Assembly (NCBI GenBank): GCA_900548005.1
Contig: URIZ01000002.1
Span: 1-64,000 of the forward strand
DNA from: an uncultured Eubacteriales bacterium
Lineage (GTDB): Bacteria; Bacillota; Clostridia; Christensenellales; CAG-917
DNA: 64,000 bases
Direction of reading: 5' to 3'
Part shown: positions 7,395 through 16,226 of the stretch, piece after piece
Numbering within the stretch: the first letter of the stretch is position 1
How the letters are laid out: each line of letters starts with the position of its first letter
Program-made: the position numbers and the translations under genes
The notes under the pieces: generated by a model
The model's input: only the letters and a program-made list of their open reading frames with translations
What the model was told of the DNA's origin: nothing
The model's database searches: none

Positions 7395-8342
7395 TCAAAA
7401 CTTGTCTATCACGCAAAAGTCGCATACGGATTTTGCAAAAGATACGGTATATTCGCCTTTTTCAAGAGTGTGCTTTTCGCCGTCTTTGCAAAAGGTCAAC
7501 GGGGCTTGAATTTGCATACTTGCCCTTTTGACTTTTTTGAAAATTATCGAGCCTTTGTCACGTTCTTTTTTCAGTCCCACAAAAAACGAGCGGAAGAAGG
7601 GGAAGAACATTTCGATGTAGCCGAGCGCGCCTTTGTGTTTTGGCGAGCGTATCAAAAGAAGATGACCGCTCTCGCTTTGTTTGTCGTACGCCTTGTTGAA
7701 ACGAAAGCCGAAACATCTCGGAGATTTGACAAACATCACAAGCGAAAATTCGCCTTCAATTTTGTTGCCGTCAACATCAAGAGCCATGTTGATTCTGTGC
7801 GGACGATATTCTTTGAAAACTTTTGCAACGTATGCAAGCGCGCCGAATTTTTGTTTTTCTTTCACGTCCGAAGTGTAGCCTATTGGCGTAAACGAGCCTG
7901 CCGCAAACACGTATGAGAAAATCGTATCGCCGTTTTGCTCTCCTTTTTTGCCGCATTTGCCCACAACAATCGGCATTGCGTTGTTTTTGCAATCTTCGAT
8001 TGAGTTTTTGCGGTTGTTCTTTGCCGTTTTTGAGCAATCTAACGTGCTCTTTTGTTTAAGATGAGTATATCTTTCGGCTTTTGCCTTGTCGTTGAGCGTG
8101 CCGACGGGGAAATAAAACACCTTGACGGGCATGTCTGCCGCAATTTGCAGTATGCTGCCAAGCGTGCCGTCGCCGCCGCACACGCATACGGCGTCATAGC
8201 CTTTCAGATCCACCGACTGATTGCAAGGAAGGGTGCAATGATCGTAGCAAAAATCGCCGCCAAGGACTTTTTGCACCTTGTCGAAGGAGATTTTTTTACT
8301 CGAACCGGCATTTTTGTTGATGATGATAAGACATTTTTTCAT
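7395..8342 (-). CDS. Diacylglycerol/lipid kinase-family protein (DAGK catalytic domain)
   Basis: This 315-residue protein has the DAGK catalytic fold: N-terminal IINKNAGSS (residues 7-15), the nucleotide-binding motif VCGGDGTLGSIL near 54-65, and FPVGTLNDKAK near 77-87, where most members have GTxNDFA. A basic, asparagine-rich insertion (about 93-125) is unusual. It could phosphorylate diacylglycerol or a related lipid, fitting its divergent position beside pgsA. The start at 8342 is the ATG after which the domain begins. A longer in-frame start 24 bp upstream is less likely. Confidence 0.82.
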   Translation of the reverse strand: MKKCLIIINKNAGSSKKISFDKVQKVLGGDFCYDHCTLPCNQSVDLKGYDAVCVCGGDGTLGSILQIAADMPVKVFYFPVGTLNDKAKAERYTHLKQKSTLDCSKTAKNNRKNSIEDCKNNAMPIVVGKCGKKGEQNGDTIFSYVFAAGSFTPIGYTSDVKEKQKFGALAYVAKVFKEYRPHRINMALDVDGNKIEGEFSLVMFVKSPRCFGFRFNKAYDKQSESGHLLLIRSPKHKGALGYIEMFFPFFRSFFVGLKKERDKGSIIFKKVKRASMQIQAPLTFCKDGEKHTLEKGEYTVSFAKSVCDFCVIDKF

Positions 8343-8355
8343 AGGCTTTGTCCCT

Positions 8356-8385
8356 ATTATACACATTTTTGAGTATTTTGTGCAA
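8356..8385 (-). promoter_or_regulatory. Sigma-A promoter of the lipid kinase gene
   Basis: On the minus strand TTGCAC (8380-8385) and TATAAT (8356-8361) with an 18-bp spacer. It forms a back-to-back pair with the pgsA promoter at 8403-8431. Confidence 0.6.
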
Positions 8386-8402
8386 TTGCGCGGTTTTTAT
8401 TG

Positions 8403-8431
8403 TTTACACGCGCGCAAAAGTTTGATATAAT
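8403..8431 (+). promoter_or_regulatory. Sigma-A promoter of pgsA
   Basis: TTTACA (8403-8408), 17-bp spacer, TATAAT (8426-8431). About 59 bp upstream of the pgsA start. Confidence 0.65.
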
Positions 8432-8489
8432 CACTATATATTATGTTGCGCATGCGCTTATGCGTATACGCGCTACGGAGAGAAAATTT

Positions 8490-9215
8490 ATGGCAAAGAA
8501 AATCGGTCAAGTGGACTTCAAGGAAGTGTGGACTATCCCCAACATCATCACGTATTTCCGCATCATTTGCGTGCCTGTGTTTGTGACGCTCATGGCACTT
8601 GGCGGCATTAGAGACGATTTCACGTTGTTTTATGCCGCACTCGGCGTGTTCTTTTTTGCAAGCGCAAGCGATATGGTTGACGGTTGGATCGCAAGAAGAT
8701 TCAATATGCAAAGCGGCATCGGCATGGTGCTCGATCCCATCGCGGACAAGCTCATGCACGTATCGGTGCTTGCCTGTCTGTCCTTCTGCACGGGCTTGAC
8801 TCCGCTTGGCAAAAACCTTGTCGCGAACGGCACGCTTTCAAATCCGTGGTTTGTGCATTACGCATTTGTGATCTTGATTTTTGCAAAAGAGTTCATCCAA
8901 GCGATGATTGCGCTTTACGTTCTCAAAAAAGGCGCGACCGTCAAGGCGAATTGGCTTGGCAAAGTGTCGTCCTTCACGATCTCGGTTGGCGTGATTCTCG
9001 CATTCTTCCACAACTTCGTGCAATATGCTGACTGGGGAATTCTCGCCTGGGGCATCGCGCTCTCGTATGCGGCGGCATTCAGCTATCTTGTCGAGACATC
9101 AAAGCAAGTGAAGCTCATCAAGGAAGGTAAGATGCAAGCGGCAACGGCGGATTCTGTCAAAGAAGAAGACCAAAAGATCGTCCAAGAAAAGAAAGACGGC
9201 ACGTACGAAGGCTGA
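8490..9215 (+). CDS. pgsA: CDP-diacylglycerol-glycerol-3-phosphate 3-phosphatidyltransferase
   Basis: Integral membrane CDP-alcohol phosphotransferase that makes phosphatidylglycerol phosphate. The signature DG-x2-AR-x8-G-x3-D-x3-D is present around residues 60-86 (DMVDGWIARR, then GIGMVLDPIADK). About five to six hydrophobic segments follow, and the acidic C-terminal tail is cytosolic. The N-terminal WTIPNIITYFRI segment is typical of PgsA. The ATG at 8490 is selected by GGAG at 8477-8480. An upstream in-frame ATG has no ribosome site. It is 241 residues long, slightly longer than Bacillus PgsA because of the tail (about 208-241). Confidence 0.92.
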   Translation: MAKKIGQVDFKEVWTIPNIITYFRIICVPVFVTLMALGGIRDDFTLFYAALGVFFFASASDMVDGWIARRFNMQSGIGMVLDPIADKLMHVSVLACLSFCTGLTPLGKNLVANGTLSNPWFVHYAFVILIFAKEFIQAMIALYVLKKGATVKANWLGKVSSFTISVGVILAFFHNFVQYADWGILAWGIALSYAAAFSYLVETSKQVKLIKEGKMQAATADSVKEEDQKIVQEKKDGTYEG

Positions 9216-9352
9216 TTGGCAAAAAGCGAGCATAATTTCGCTGCGATAGATTGGGATATGCCGTGTAAACGCATGGCAAAACAGTCTTAAAACGCTCGCT
9301 GCATAGCAAAAAAGCGTATAGCCGTGTTTGCAAAAAATATGCGTAAAATCGG

Positions 9353-9382
9353 TCGCAAAGCGTAAATTTGTGCGCTTTGCGA
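9353..9382 (+). other. Hairpin in the valS leader
   Basis: A perfect 10-bp inverted repeat (TCGCAAAGCG at 9353-9362 with 9373-9382) in the 223-bp stretch before valS. A second small GCGCCG/CGGCGC hairpin lies right before the ribosome site. There is no T run and no T-box sequence, so its function is open. Confidence 0.4.
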
Positions 9383-9438
9383 CTTTGCGATAAAGAAAAG
9401 ACAAAGTGCGCCGTGACGGCGCAAGGAGAATTGACAAT

Positions 9439-12063
9439 ATGCAAGATATGGAAAAAACTTACAATCCCGAGTTTGAAAAACGCATCTACGATATGTGGAT
9501 GAAAGGGAAGTTTTTCGAAGCGCATCCCAACGCCGAGAAAGAGCCTTTCACGGTGATGATGCCACCGCCAAACATCACGGGACAACTGCACATGGGACAT
9601 GCGCTTGACGAAACCATTCAAGACGTTATCGTGCGTTTCAAGCGTATGAGCGGATACGAGACGCTTTGGATGCCCGGCACAGACCACGCGTCCATCGCCA
9701 CCGAAGTCAAAGTGGTGGAGAAGATGCGCAAAGACGAAGGACTTTCCAAAAACGACGTTGGCAGAGAGGGATTTTTGGAGCGCGCGTGGGCGTGGAAAAA
9801 CCAATACGGCGGAAGAATCGTCGAGCAACAAAAAGCACTCGGCATCTCTTGCGATTGGTCAAAATCCGCATTCACTATGGACGAAAACTGCTCAAACGCC
9901 GTGCTTGAAGCGTTTGTAAAATACTACAAAAAGGGCTTGATATATCGCGGAGATCGTATCATCAACTGGTGTCCGCATTGCCACACGGCTCTGAGCGACG
10001 CGGAAGTGGAGTATGAAGAGCAACAATCCAATCTTTGGTATTATCGCTATCCCGTTGTGGGAGAAGACGACGCGATCGTGATTGCGACCACTCGTCCCGA
10101 AACAATGCTCGGCGACACGGCGGTTGCCGTCAACCCCAAAGACGAAAAAATGGCAAAGTACGTCGGCAAAACCGTCAAATTGCCGCTCACGGACAGAGAA
10201 ATCCCCGTTGTTGCGGACGATTATTGCGAGATCGGTTTCGGTACGGGCGCGGTGAAGATCACGCCTGCTCACGATCCCAACGACTTCGAACTGGGCTTGC
10301 GTCACAACTTGCCCGTCATTCAAGTTATCGGCGAAGACGGACTTATGAACGAGAACGCCGGCAAGTATCAAGGCATGGACAGACTTTCGGCAAGAAAGGC
10401 TATCGTTGAAGATCTCACGGCTCTCGGGCTTATGGTGAAGATCGAGCCGTACGCGCACAACGTCGGCACTTGCTATCGCTGCGGCGAAACGGTGGAATCG
10501 CTCGTGTCAAAGCAATGGTTTGTCAAGATGAAGCCGCTTGCAGAGCCTGCAATCAAGGCGGTGAAGGACAAGAAAACCGAGTTTATCCCCAAGAGATTTG
10601 AAAACACCTATTTCAACTGGATGGAGAACATTCGCGACTGGTGTATCTCTCGTCAGCTTTGGTGGGGACACAGAATACCCGCATACTATTGCGACGATTG
10701 CGGCGAAACGATAGTGTCAAAGACGAAAGTGGATGTTTGCCCCAAGTGCGGCGGCACGCATATCCGTCAAGACGAAGACGTGCTCGACACGTGGTTCAGC
10801 TCTGCGCTTTGGCCGTTCTCCACGCTCGGATTCCCCAAAAAGACGAAGAACCTCGAATATTTCTATCCCACCAACGTGCTTGTCACGGGATACGATATCA
10901 TATTCTTCTGGGTTGCGAGAATGATGTTCAGCGGTCTTGAATTTATGCACGAAGTGCCGTTCAGCGAAGTGCTTATCCACGGTCTTGTGCGTGACGCTCA
11001 GGGCAGAAAGATGTCAAAGAGTCTCGGCAATGGCATCGATCCGCTTGAAATCATTGACAAATACGGCGCGGACGCATTGCGTTTCTCGCTTGCAACGGGC
11101 ATCGCTCCCGGCAGTGACACAAGATTTACGGACGGCAAAATCGAGAGTTGCAGAAACTTTGTGAATAAACTTTGGAATGCGTCTCGTTTTGTGATTATGA
11201 ACATCAAAGACGGCGATGATTTGTCCATGCCCGCTCGTTTCAACGGCGCGGACAAGTGGATTCTCACTCGCCTTAACGACGTCATCAAGGAAGTCACAAT
11301 CAATCTCAACAAGTACGAATTGGGGCTTGCCGCCGCAAGACTTTACGATTTTGTGTGGAGCGAGTTCTGCGACTGGTATATCGAGATGAGCAAGACCATG
11401 CTTTACAGCGATGACAAAAAACAACACAATCACGCAATCGCAATGCTTGCCTATGTGTTGACCGAGATTCTCAAGCTCTTGCATCCGTTTATGCCTTTCG
11501 TCACCGAGGAGATTTACTCGAAGTTTGCGCCAAAGGGCAGCGTGCTTATGGTGCAACCTTGGCCTGCGTACAACAAGCACAGAGTGTTCCGCAAGGAAGA
11601 GGCAAGTTTTGAAGGTTTGCGCGAGATGATAGGTTCGATCCGCAACTTGCGCAACGAGATGAACGTTGTTCCGTCCAAGAAGATCAACGCTTTCATCATC
11701 GCAAAGGACGAGAAGTTTATCTCCACCGCAGTGCCGTATTTGCAAAAACTTGCGGGCGTGAACGAAGTGACGCTTGTCAAGGACAAGAGCGAGATAAGCG
11801 GAAAACTCAGCAGCATTGTCACACATGACGCAGAGATCTTCATTCCGCTTGGCGACCTTATCGACGAAGACAAGGAAAAAGAGCGTATCAATGCCGAAAT
11901 CGCGCAAACGGAAGCGGTGATCAACAAGACCAAAGGCTTGCTTTCAAACGCAGGATTTACGGCAAAAGCTCCGCAAAAACTCATTGACAACGAGAAAGAA
12001 AAACTTGAAAAAGCAATAGACAAACTCGCAAAATTGCGTGACAAACTCGCTATGTTCGACTGA
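9439..12063 (+). CDS. valS: Valyl-tRNA synthetase
   Basis: Class Ia synthetase for tRNA-Val, 874 residues. The HIGH motif is HMGH at residues 51-54 (after MPPPNITGQL) and the KMSKS motif is KMSKS at 524-528. The editing CP1 domain lies between them, with TTRPETMLGDTAVAVNP near 218-234. The C-terminal 70 residues form the coiled-coil arm typical of ValRS (INAEIAQTEAVINKTKGLL and following). The ATG at 9439 is chosen because AAGGAG precedes it by about 10 bp. A second ATG three codons later is possible. Unlike many Firmicutes valS genes, no T-box leader is recognisable, and no folC gene follows. Confidence 0.97.
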   Translation: MQDMEKTYNPEFEKRIYDMWMKGKFFEAHPNAEKEPFTVMMPPPNITGQLHMGHALDETIQDVIVRFKRMSGYETLWMPGTDHASIATEVKVVEKMRKDEGLSKNDVGREGFLERAWAWKNQYGGRIVEQQKALGISCDWSKSAFTMDENCSNAVLEAFVKYYKKGLIYRGDRIINWCPHCHTALSDAEVEYEEQQSNLWYYRYPVVGEDDAIVIATTRPETMLGDTAVAVNPKDEKMAKYVGKTVKLPLTDREIPVVADDYCEIGFGTGAVKITPAHDPNDFELGLRHNLPVIQVIGEDGLMNENAGKYQGMDRLSARKAIVEDLTALGLMVKIEPYAHNVGTCYRCGETVESLVSKQWFVKMKPLAEPAIKAVKDKKTEFIPKRFENTYFNWMENIRDWCISRQLWWGHRIPAYYCDDCGETIVSKTKVDVCPKCGGTHIRQDEDVLDTWFSSALWPFSTLGFPKKTKNLEYFYPTNVLVTGYDIIFFWVARMMFSGLEFMHEVPFSEVLIHGLVRDAQGRKMSKSLGNGIDPLEIIDKYGADALRFSLATGIAPGSDTRFTDGKIESCRNFVNKLWNASRFVIMNIKDGDDLSMPARFNGADKWILTRLNDVIKEVTINLNKYELGLAAARLYDFVWSEFCDWYIEMSKTMLYSDDKKQHNHAIAMLAYVLTEILKLLHPFMPFVTEEIYSKFAPKGSVLMVQPWPAYNKHRVFRKEEASFEGLREMIGSIRNLRNEMNVVPSKKINAFIIAKDEKFISTAVPYLQKLAGVNEVTLVKDKSEISGKLSSIVTHDAEIFIPLGDLIDEDKEKERINAEIAQTEAVINKTKGLLSNAGFTAKAPQKLIDNEKEKLEKAIDKLAKLRDKLAMFD

Positions 12064-12104
12064 TATCGTGCAAATAGCAATCGATCAAGCGATAGGAGAA
12101 AGAT

Positions 12105-12983
12105 ATGCGCATAAAAGACAGCACCAAGAATTATGCCTGTTTCAAGGGGGCATGGAAATACTTTTTTGACAAAGGGGCGTACCTTTTGCTCATCAATGTG
12201 CTTCCGTCCCTTCTTATCCCGTTCGCTCTTTCGCCCACAAGCGCGCTGAACTATCTGTTCTCGTACAAGACCATAGAGCCGCAAAACTTTTTGGATATGC
12301 TTGTCAAGGTGTACGAACTGCCGTTTTCATACTGGTATATCGGCTTGATCGGCGTGGTGTTGCTGGTGCTTGACGTGGCAATTATGTTGGGCGTCATCGA
12401 CAGACACATGAGAGTGGGCGAGTTTACGGTTTCGCCATCGAGAGTGAAAGTCAGGCTCAATTTCAACGTTCTGACCTCATTGAGATTTATCGTGCTTGCG
12501 TTCGTGGCGTTTGAGATTCTCAATCTTTTGTCCGTTGCGTTCTACTATTTGTGGTGGGAATTGTGCAAAAATCGTGTGGGTTGGCTTGTTTTGTCAAGCA
12601 TAACGCACGTTGTGTTGCAGCTTGGGATGATCTCAATTATGGCGCGCGTGATACTCTGGCCGCCGTACTGCTTGCACACGGGGCTCAAAGCAAAAGACGC
12701 GTTCAATCAAGCGACAAAGAGCATATCGGGCAGGGTGTTTCCCACCATGTTCAATCTCATTCTCGTGGTTTTGCCCGTTGAGATTGCAATGATCGTCACG
12801 GGCGCGCTCGGCGCAGGGGTGGTGGCACAATTCATCCTTGACACGATTGCGTATCTGTACGTCGTGCCGTTCTACATAGTGCTTATGTACAACATCTTCT
12901 ATGAAGTCACCGGCACGGAAAGAGTTGACCTTGAAAGAAAAGAAACTTCTATCTGGTCAAAATCAAGAAAAAAACAAAAATAA
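12105..12983 (+). CDS. Multi-pass membrane protein of unknown function
   Basis: I do not recognise the family. The 292-residue protein has about six hydrophobic segments: near 24-44, 80-100, 125-150, 160-185, 205-235 and 245-265. It ends in a basic tail (SKSRKKQK). A conserved-looking stretch LKAKDAFNQATKSISGR (about 194-210) just before the last membrane pair resembles the loop in tandem membrane proteins of the DUF975 type. The following gene has a similar plan (TSFTRSLTYVKSNMGG before its last membrane pair), so the two may be paralogues forming a complex. GGAGAAAG precedes the ATG. It starts 41 bp after valS. Confidence 0.7.
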   Translation: MRIKDSTKNYACFKGAWKYFFDKGAYLLLINVLPSLLIPFALSPTSALNYLFSYKTIEPQNFLDMLVKVYELPFSYWYIGLIGVVLLVLDVAIMLGVIDRHMRVGEFTVSPSRVKVRLNFNVLTSLRFIVLAFVAFEILNLLSVAFYYLWWELCKNRVGWLVLSSITHVVLQLGMISIMARVILWPPYCLHTGLKAKDAFNQATKSISGRVFPTMFNLILVVLPVEIAMIVTGALGAGVVAQFILDTIAYLYVVPFYIVLMYNIFYEVTGTERVDLERKETSIWSKSRKKQK

Positions 12984-13041
12984 CGATCAAATCGCAATTG
13001 ATTGCGGTTTGAAGGAATGGTTTTTCCGTCGGGAGAATAAA

Positions 13042-14037
13042 ATGGAATTCAAATATTCGATTTCGATTCTTTTTTCACATCTCAGCTATGCGCTGAAAGT
13101 GTTGCTGTGGATTCTCATATCCCTGCTTCTTACGTTTGCGCTGGGAGCTGCGATCATCTTGCCCATTTGGAAATCGATGGACATGGTGTCCATTGCCACT
13201 TTCCCCGCGCATCTTGACAATATTCTTGCGAGCATCAAGACGGTGTGGACGGGATCGCAAACAATACGCGCCGCGCTTGCGGATATGATCATGGAAGGAA
13301 GATGTTTCCTTGTAGACATCCTCCAATATCCCGCGTTTGCGGCAAGCCTCTCATGCGCGCTTATATTCGTGTATGCGTTCTATTGTTTTGTGTTCGGTTT
13401 GTCATACTACACGGTGTCGGACATTCTCAACAAACTTATGGCGTCCAACTACAAGATAGGCTTTGCAAGCAACCTTGCGCTCAATTTCAAGAAAGCGTGC
13501 AAATTTTCTGCGGCAAGACTTGCAATCACGCTCCCCATTGACGTGTTGTTCTTTGCGATCGTGGCAAGCATACTCTTTGGGCTTTTCCCGCACGTGGGCT
13601 TCTTTGTGATCCCCATATTGCTTGTCATCGGAGTGCTGATTTGCTCGCTTAGATCACTGCTTTTTGCGGGTTGGTTGCCAAGAATGTTGTTCCACCCGGA
13701 AGAGAAGGTCTACACAAGTTTCACTCGTTCGCTGACCTATGTAAAATCCAATATGGGTGGTCTTTTCAAGTCCTACGTCGTCACTTACACAATCGTGTAT
13801 TTGTTCGGCACTGTGTTTTCAATTCCCACCGGCGGACTTATGCCCATTGTGATGCCCGCGCTCTACTACATCATGCTCCGCGCAATCGAGCTTGTGGGAT
13901 ACTACAAGACGAAAGGTTTGAGTTTCTACACGGACGCAACCAACGTCATCAACACGGTTGAGTTCGGATATAGAACGGAGCAACAACTTCAAAGCGTTGA
14001 AGAATACAATCAAGAAAAAGAAGAAAACGATTTGTGA
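13042..14037 (+). CDS. Multi-pass membrane protein of unknown function
   Basis: A 331-residue protein with about six membrane segments (near 17-40, 105-130, 160-190, 195-215, 255-275 and 280-300) and an acidic, glutamine/glutamate-rich cytosolic tail (about 310-331). No enzyme motif is visible. The topology and the amphipathic FTRSLTYVKSN loop before the last membrane pair resemble those of the upstream gene, suggesting two related subunits. The ATG at 13042 is preferred because GGGAGAATAAA precedes it. An in-frame start further upstream would overlap the previous gene. Confidence 0.7.
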   Translation: MEFKYSISILFSHLSYALKVLLWILISLLLTFALGAAIILPIWKSMDMVSIATFPAHLDNILASIKTVWTGSQTIRAALADMIMEGRCFLVDILQYPAFAASLSCALIFVYAFYCFVFGLSYYTVSDILNKLMASNYKIGFASNLALNFKKACKFSAARLAITLPIDVLFFAIVASILFGLFPHVGFFVIPILLVIGVLICSLRSLLFAGWLPRMLFHPEEKVYTSFTRSLTYVKSNMGGLFKSYVVTYTIVYLFGTVFSIPTGGLMPIVMPALYYIMLRAIELVGYYKTKGLSFYTDATNVINTVEFGYRTEQQLQSVEEYNQEKEENDL

Positions 14038-14098
14038 GCGTCCGCGTGCTGTCGCAACTGCGATAAGCCGCTTAGAACGCCGAAAATAAGGTGAATGT

Positions 14099-14578
14099 AT
14101 GAAGATCAGAATGAATTTCGGAGTGGTCAAAACAATTCTTTTGGCAGTCGTCACGCTGGGGGCACTAGCGATTGTCGGGCTTGATATTGCCATGCTTGCA
14201 GGCGCAAACGGCGTGTACACCGACTCTCCTGCAATCGCAATCGTTTCGCTCGTTGCGGCAACGCTCATTGCGCTTGCGGCTTTGCTTGTGCTTTTCAACA
14301 GCGCGTACCGCTTCAAAAACGATCGCCTTGTGGCAACACTCGGATTTTTCGTTGACAAAATCAAGTATGATGACGTGATTTGCATCAAGCAAAATTCCGA
14401 AACTCGTGAGATATACCTTCTTTGCAACGGACAAAAGGAAAGTGACGGAGAAGTGAGTTTCAAGATCAACGTGTCCACAAAGCGCGTTGACGATTTCATC
14501 AAAGGCATGCGCGAGCATATCGGTGACGTCATCGTTGAAGTGTTCACGCCCGAAAAGAAAGACAAAAAGAAAAAATAA
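14099..14578 (+). CDS. Small membrane protein with a possible PH-like domain
   Basis: A 159-residue protein with two N-terminal membrane segments (about 9-33 and 42-65) followed by a soluble, beta-rich domain (about 68-150) and a polylysine end (KKDKKKK). The pattern RFKNDRLVATLGFFVDKIKYDDVICIKQNSE fits bacterial PH-like (bPH) domains attached to membrane hairpins, but this is a weak assignment. It is the third of three membrane proteins after valS, which could form one complex. AAGGTGA lies 7 bp before the ATG. Confidence 0.65.
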   Translation: MKIRMNFGVVKTILLAVVTLGALAIVGLDIAMLAGANGVYTDSPAIAIVSLVAATLIALAALLVLFNSAYRFKNDRLVATLGFFVDKIKYDDVICIKQNSETREIYLLCNGQKESDGEVSFKINVSTKRVDDFIKGMREHIGDVIVEVFTPEKKDKKKK

Positions 14579-14670
14579 GTCGCAAACAGTCCGCCTGTCG
14601 CATATTTTGTAAGGCGCGTGCGAGCGTTCGCTTGCAAATCTGCGCTCGGGGGCGGAATATAGAACTGCAA

Positions 14671-15666
14671 ATGGTCGTTGACACCGACAGGGTGCGGCGC
14701 AACGTTGAAAATATCAAAAGCAAACTGCATGCAAAACTCATGCTTATGGTCAAGGCAAACGCCTACGGACACGGGCTTTTGCAAGTGGCAGGCGCAACGC
14801 AAGATCTTGTGGACGCTTTCGGCGTTGCAACGATCGAAGAAGCCAAGGCTTTGCAAGATAGCGGAGTGACAAAGGATATTCTTGTCCTTCTTGCTCAACC
14901 GAACGAGTTATGCGACGTGTGCAAGCGCGGTTTTTTGCTCTCGCTGCATTGCAAAGAGCAACTTCAAGAGTTGTTGCGGCTTGCAAGAGTTGGTTTTGTA
15001 GATCCCAAAAGCGTGCGATTGCATCTTAAAGTTGACAGCGGTATGCACCGTTTCGGCTTTGAGAAGTGCAAAATCGATGAGATATGCCGCACGCTCAAAG
15101 ACTACGGCTTTCACGCCGAAGGCGTGTTTTCGCACCTAAGGGACGGATCGGCATCGCAAAAAGCCTTGTTTGACGAGTGCGTGGAGATTGTAAAAAGCAG
15201 TTTTCCAAACGTGATAGCTCATCTTGCGTCAAGTCATTCGTTTGAAAAGGACGGCTTGCAATACGATATGGTGCGAGTTGGGCTTTACGCGTATAAAGGC
15301 GCGATGAGCGTTATATCCGAAGTGGTGGACGCAAGGTTTGTCAGGCGCGGCGAGATTGTCGGCTATGGCGGAAGTCCGCTTGAAAGTGACACCAACGTTG
15401 CGTTCGTTTTTGGCGGATATGCGGACGGAATATGCCGCGAAAGTCCGCACGGAGCGTGGATTGGCGGCAATTATTGCAAGGCTGTCGGCATAGCGTGTAT
15501 GGACGTTTTTGCCGTTGATACTCAAGATTATATTGCCAAAATCGGCGAAAAAGTCACGCTTTTTGACGGTGAAACCGCCTTGGTAGCGGCAAACGAGAGA
15601 AAAACCGTCGAATATTGCGTGTACACGGCTTTTTCAAGGTCAAGGAGCGTATGCAAAAAGATATAG
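14671..15666 (+). CDS. alr: Alanine racemase
   Basis: PLP-dependent interconversion of L- and D-alanine for peptidoglycan. All key residues of the fold-type III racemase are present: the PLP lysine in VKANAYGHG (about residues 27-35), the MHRFGF arginine near 123-128, the histidine in FSHLRDG, the PLP-contacting arginine in YDMVRVGLYAY, the second catalytic base tyrosine in VGYGG, and the GYADG and CMD motifs. At 331 residues it is shorter than usual (about 370-390), mainly at the C-terminus. The ATG at 14671 leaves the domain just complete. A TTG 39 bp upstream is an alternative start. It overlaps the next gene by 16 bp. Confidence 0.93.
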   Translation: MVVDTDRVRRNVENIKSKLHAKLMLMVKANAYGHGLLQVAGATQDLVDAFGVATIEEAKALQDSGVTKDILVLLAQPNELCDVCKRGFLLSLHCKEQLQELLRLARVGFVDPKSVRLHLKVDSGMHRFGFEKCKIDEICRTLKDYGFHAEGVFSHLRDGSASQKALFDECVEIVKSSFPNVIAHLASSHSFEKDGLQYDMVRVGLYAYKGAMSVISEVVDARFVRRGEIVGYGGSPLESDTNVAFVFGGYADGICRESPHGAWIGGNYCKAVGIACMDVFAVDTQDYIAKIGEKVTLFDGETALVAANERKTVEYCVYTAFSRSRSVCKKI

Positions 15667-16226
15667 CGAGAAAAACCGCAAGAGCGAGAATAAAAGCTAT
15701 GCCCGCACAACAAAAAGAGTGGGCAAGCGGAGCAATCGCGGACGCGCTTAGCGGCATAGAAGAATACACTCGCGCGCACAAAGTTTTTGTGTATCTGGGC
15801 ACCGAATGCGAGCCGGACACGCAAGAGATCGTGGGGCTTGCGCTTATGCTCGAAAAGGTGGTTTGCGTGCCGAGAGTGCACGGCGACACTATGAAATCGA
15901 TTGTCATCTCGCCATTTTCGAACTTCAAGACGAACAGGTGGGGTATTCTCGAACCTGTCGGCTCGCACGCAATCGACGATATAGACGTTGCCATCGTGCC
16001 GATGGTCGCTTTTGACGGATTGAAGCGGTTAGGTCACGGAAAAGGGTATTATGACAGATATCTTGCAACTCATCCGTGCTACACCATAGGGCTTGCTTTT
16101 GACTGTCAAAACGTCAAGGATTTGGAAACGCTCTCCCACGACGTGCCGCTTGACATGATCGTCACCGAAAAGAGAATAATCACTGTTGACGGAGAAAAAA
16201 TCAATCCGTTCGGAGAAGAAATATGA
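15651..16226 (+). CDS. 5-Formyltetrahydrofolate cyclo-ligase
   Basis: Converts 5-formyl-THF with ATP to 5,10-methenyl-THF, returning the inhibitory 5-formyl form to the folate pool. The 191-residue protein shows an N-terminal basic helix (KDIARKTARARIKAM), a YLGTECEPDT segment near 47-56, and the family's C-terminal signature GLKRLGHGKGYYDRYL at about 125-140. It begins with an ATG inside the last codons of alr, behind AAGGAG, and its stop overlaps the next start by 4 bp. This points to one transcript alr-cyclo-ligase-rsmD/coaD. folD, which acts on the same intermediate, is 3.5 kb away. Confidence 0.92.
   Translation: MQKDIARKTARARIKAMPAQQKEWASGAIADALSGIEEYTRAHKVFVYLGTECEPDTQEIVGLALMLEKVVCVPRVHGDTMKSIVISPFSNFKTNRWGILEPVGSHAIDDIDVAIVPMVAFDGLKRLGHGKGYYDRYLATHPCYTIGLAFDCQNVKDLETLSHDVPLDMIVTEKRIITVDGEKINPFGEEI

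Noticed and set aside
9216..9438. T-box riboswitch upstream of valS
   Set aside because: Hairpins exist, but the conserved T-box sequence (GGTGGNACC type) and specifier structure are not present. The ileS and tyrS leaders are too short for one.
14671..15666. Loss of the PLP-contacting arginine in alanine racemase
   Set aside because: A first alignment suggested a glutamate at this site. Placing the VRxG and VGYG motifs correctly shows that the arginine and both tyrosines are retained.
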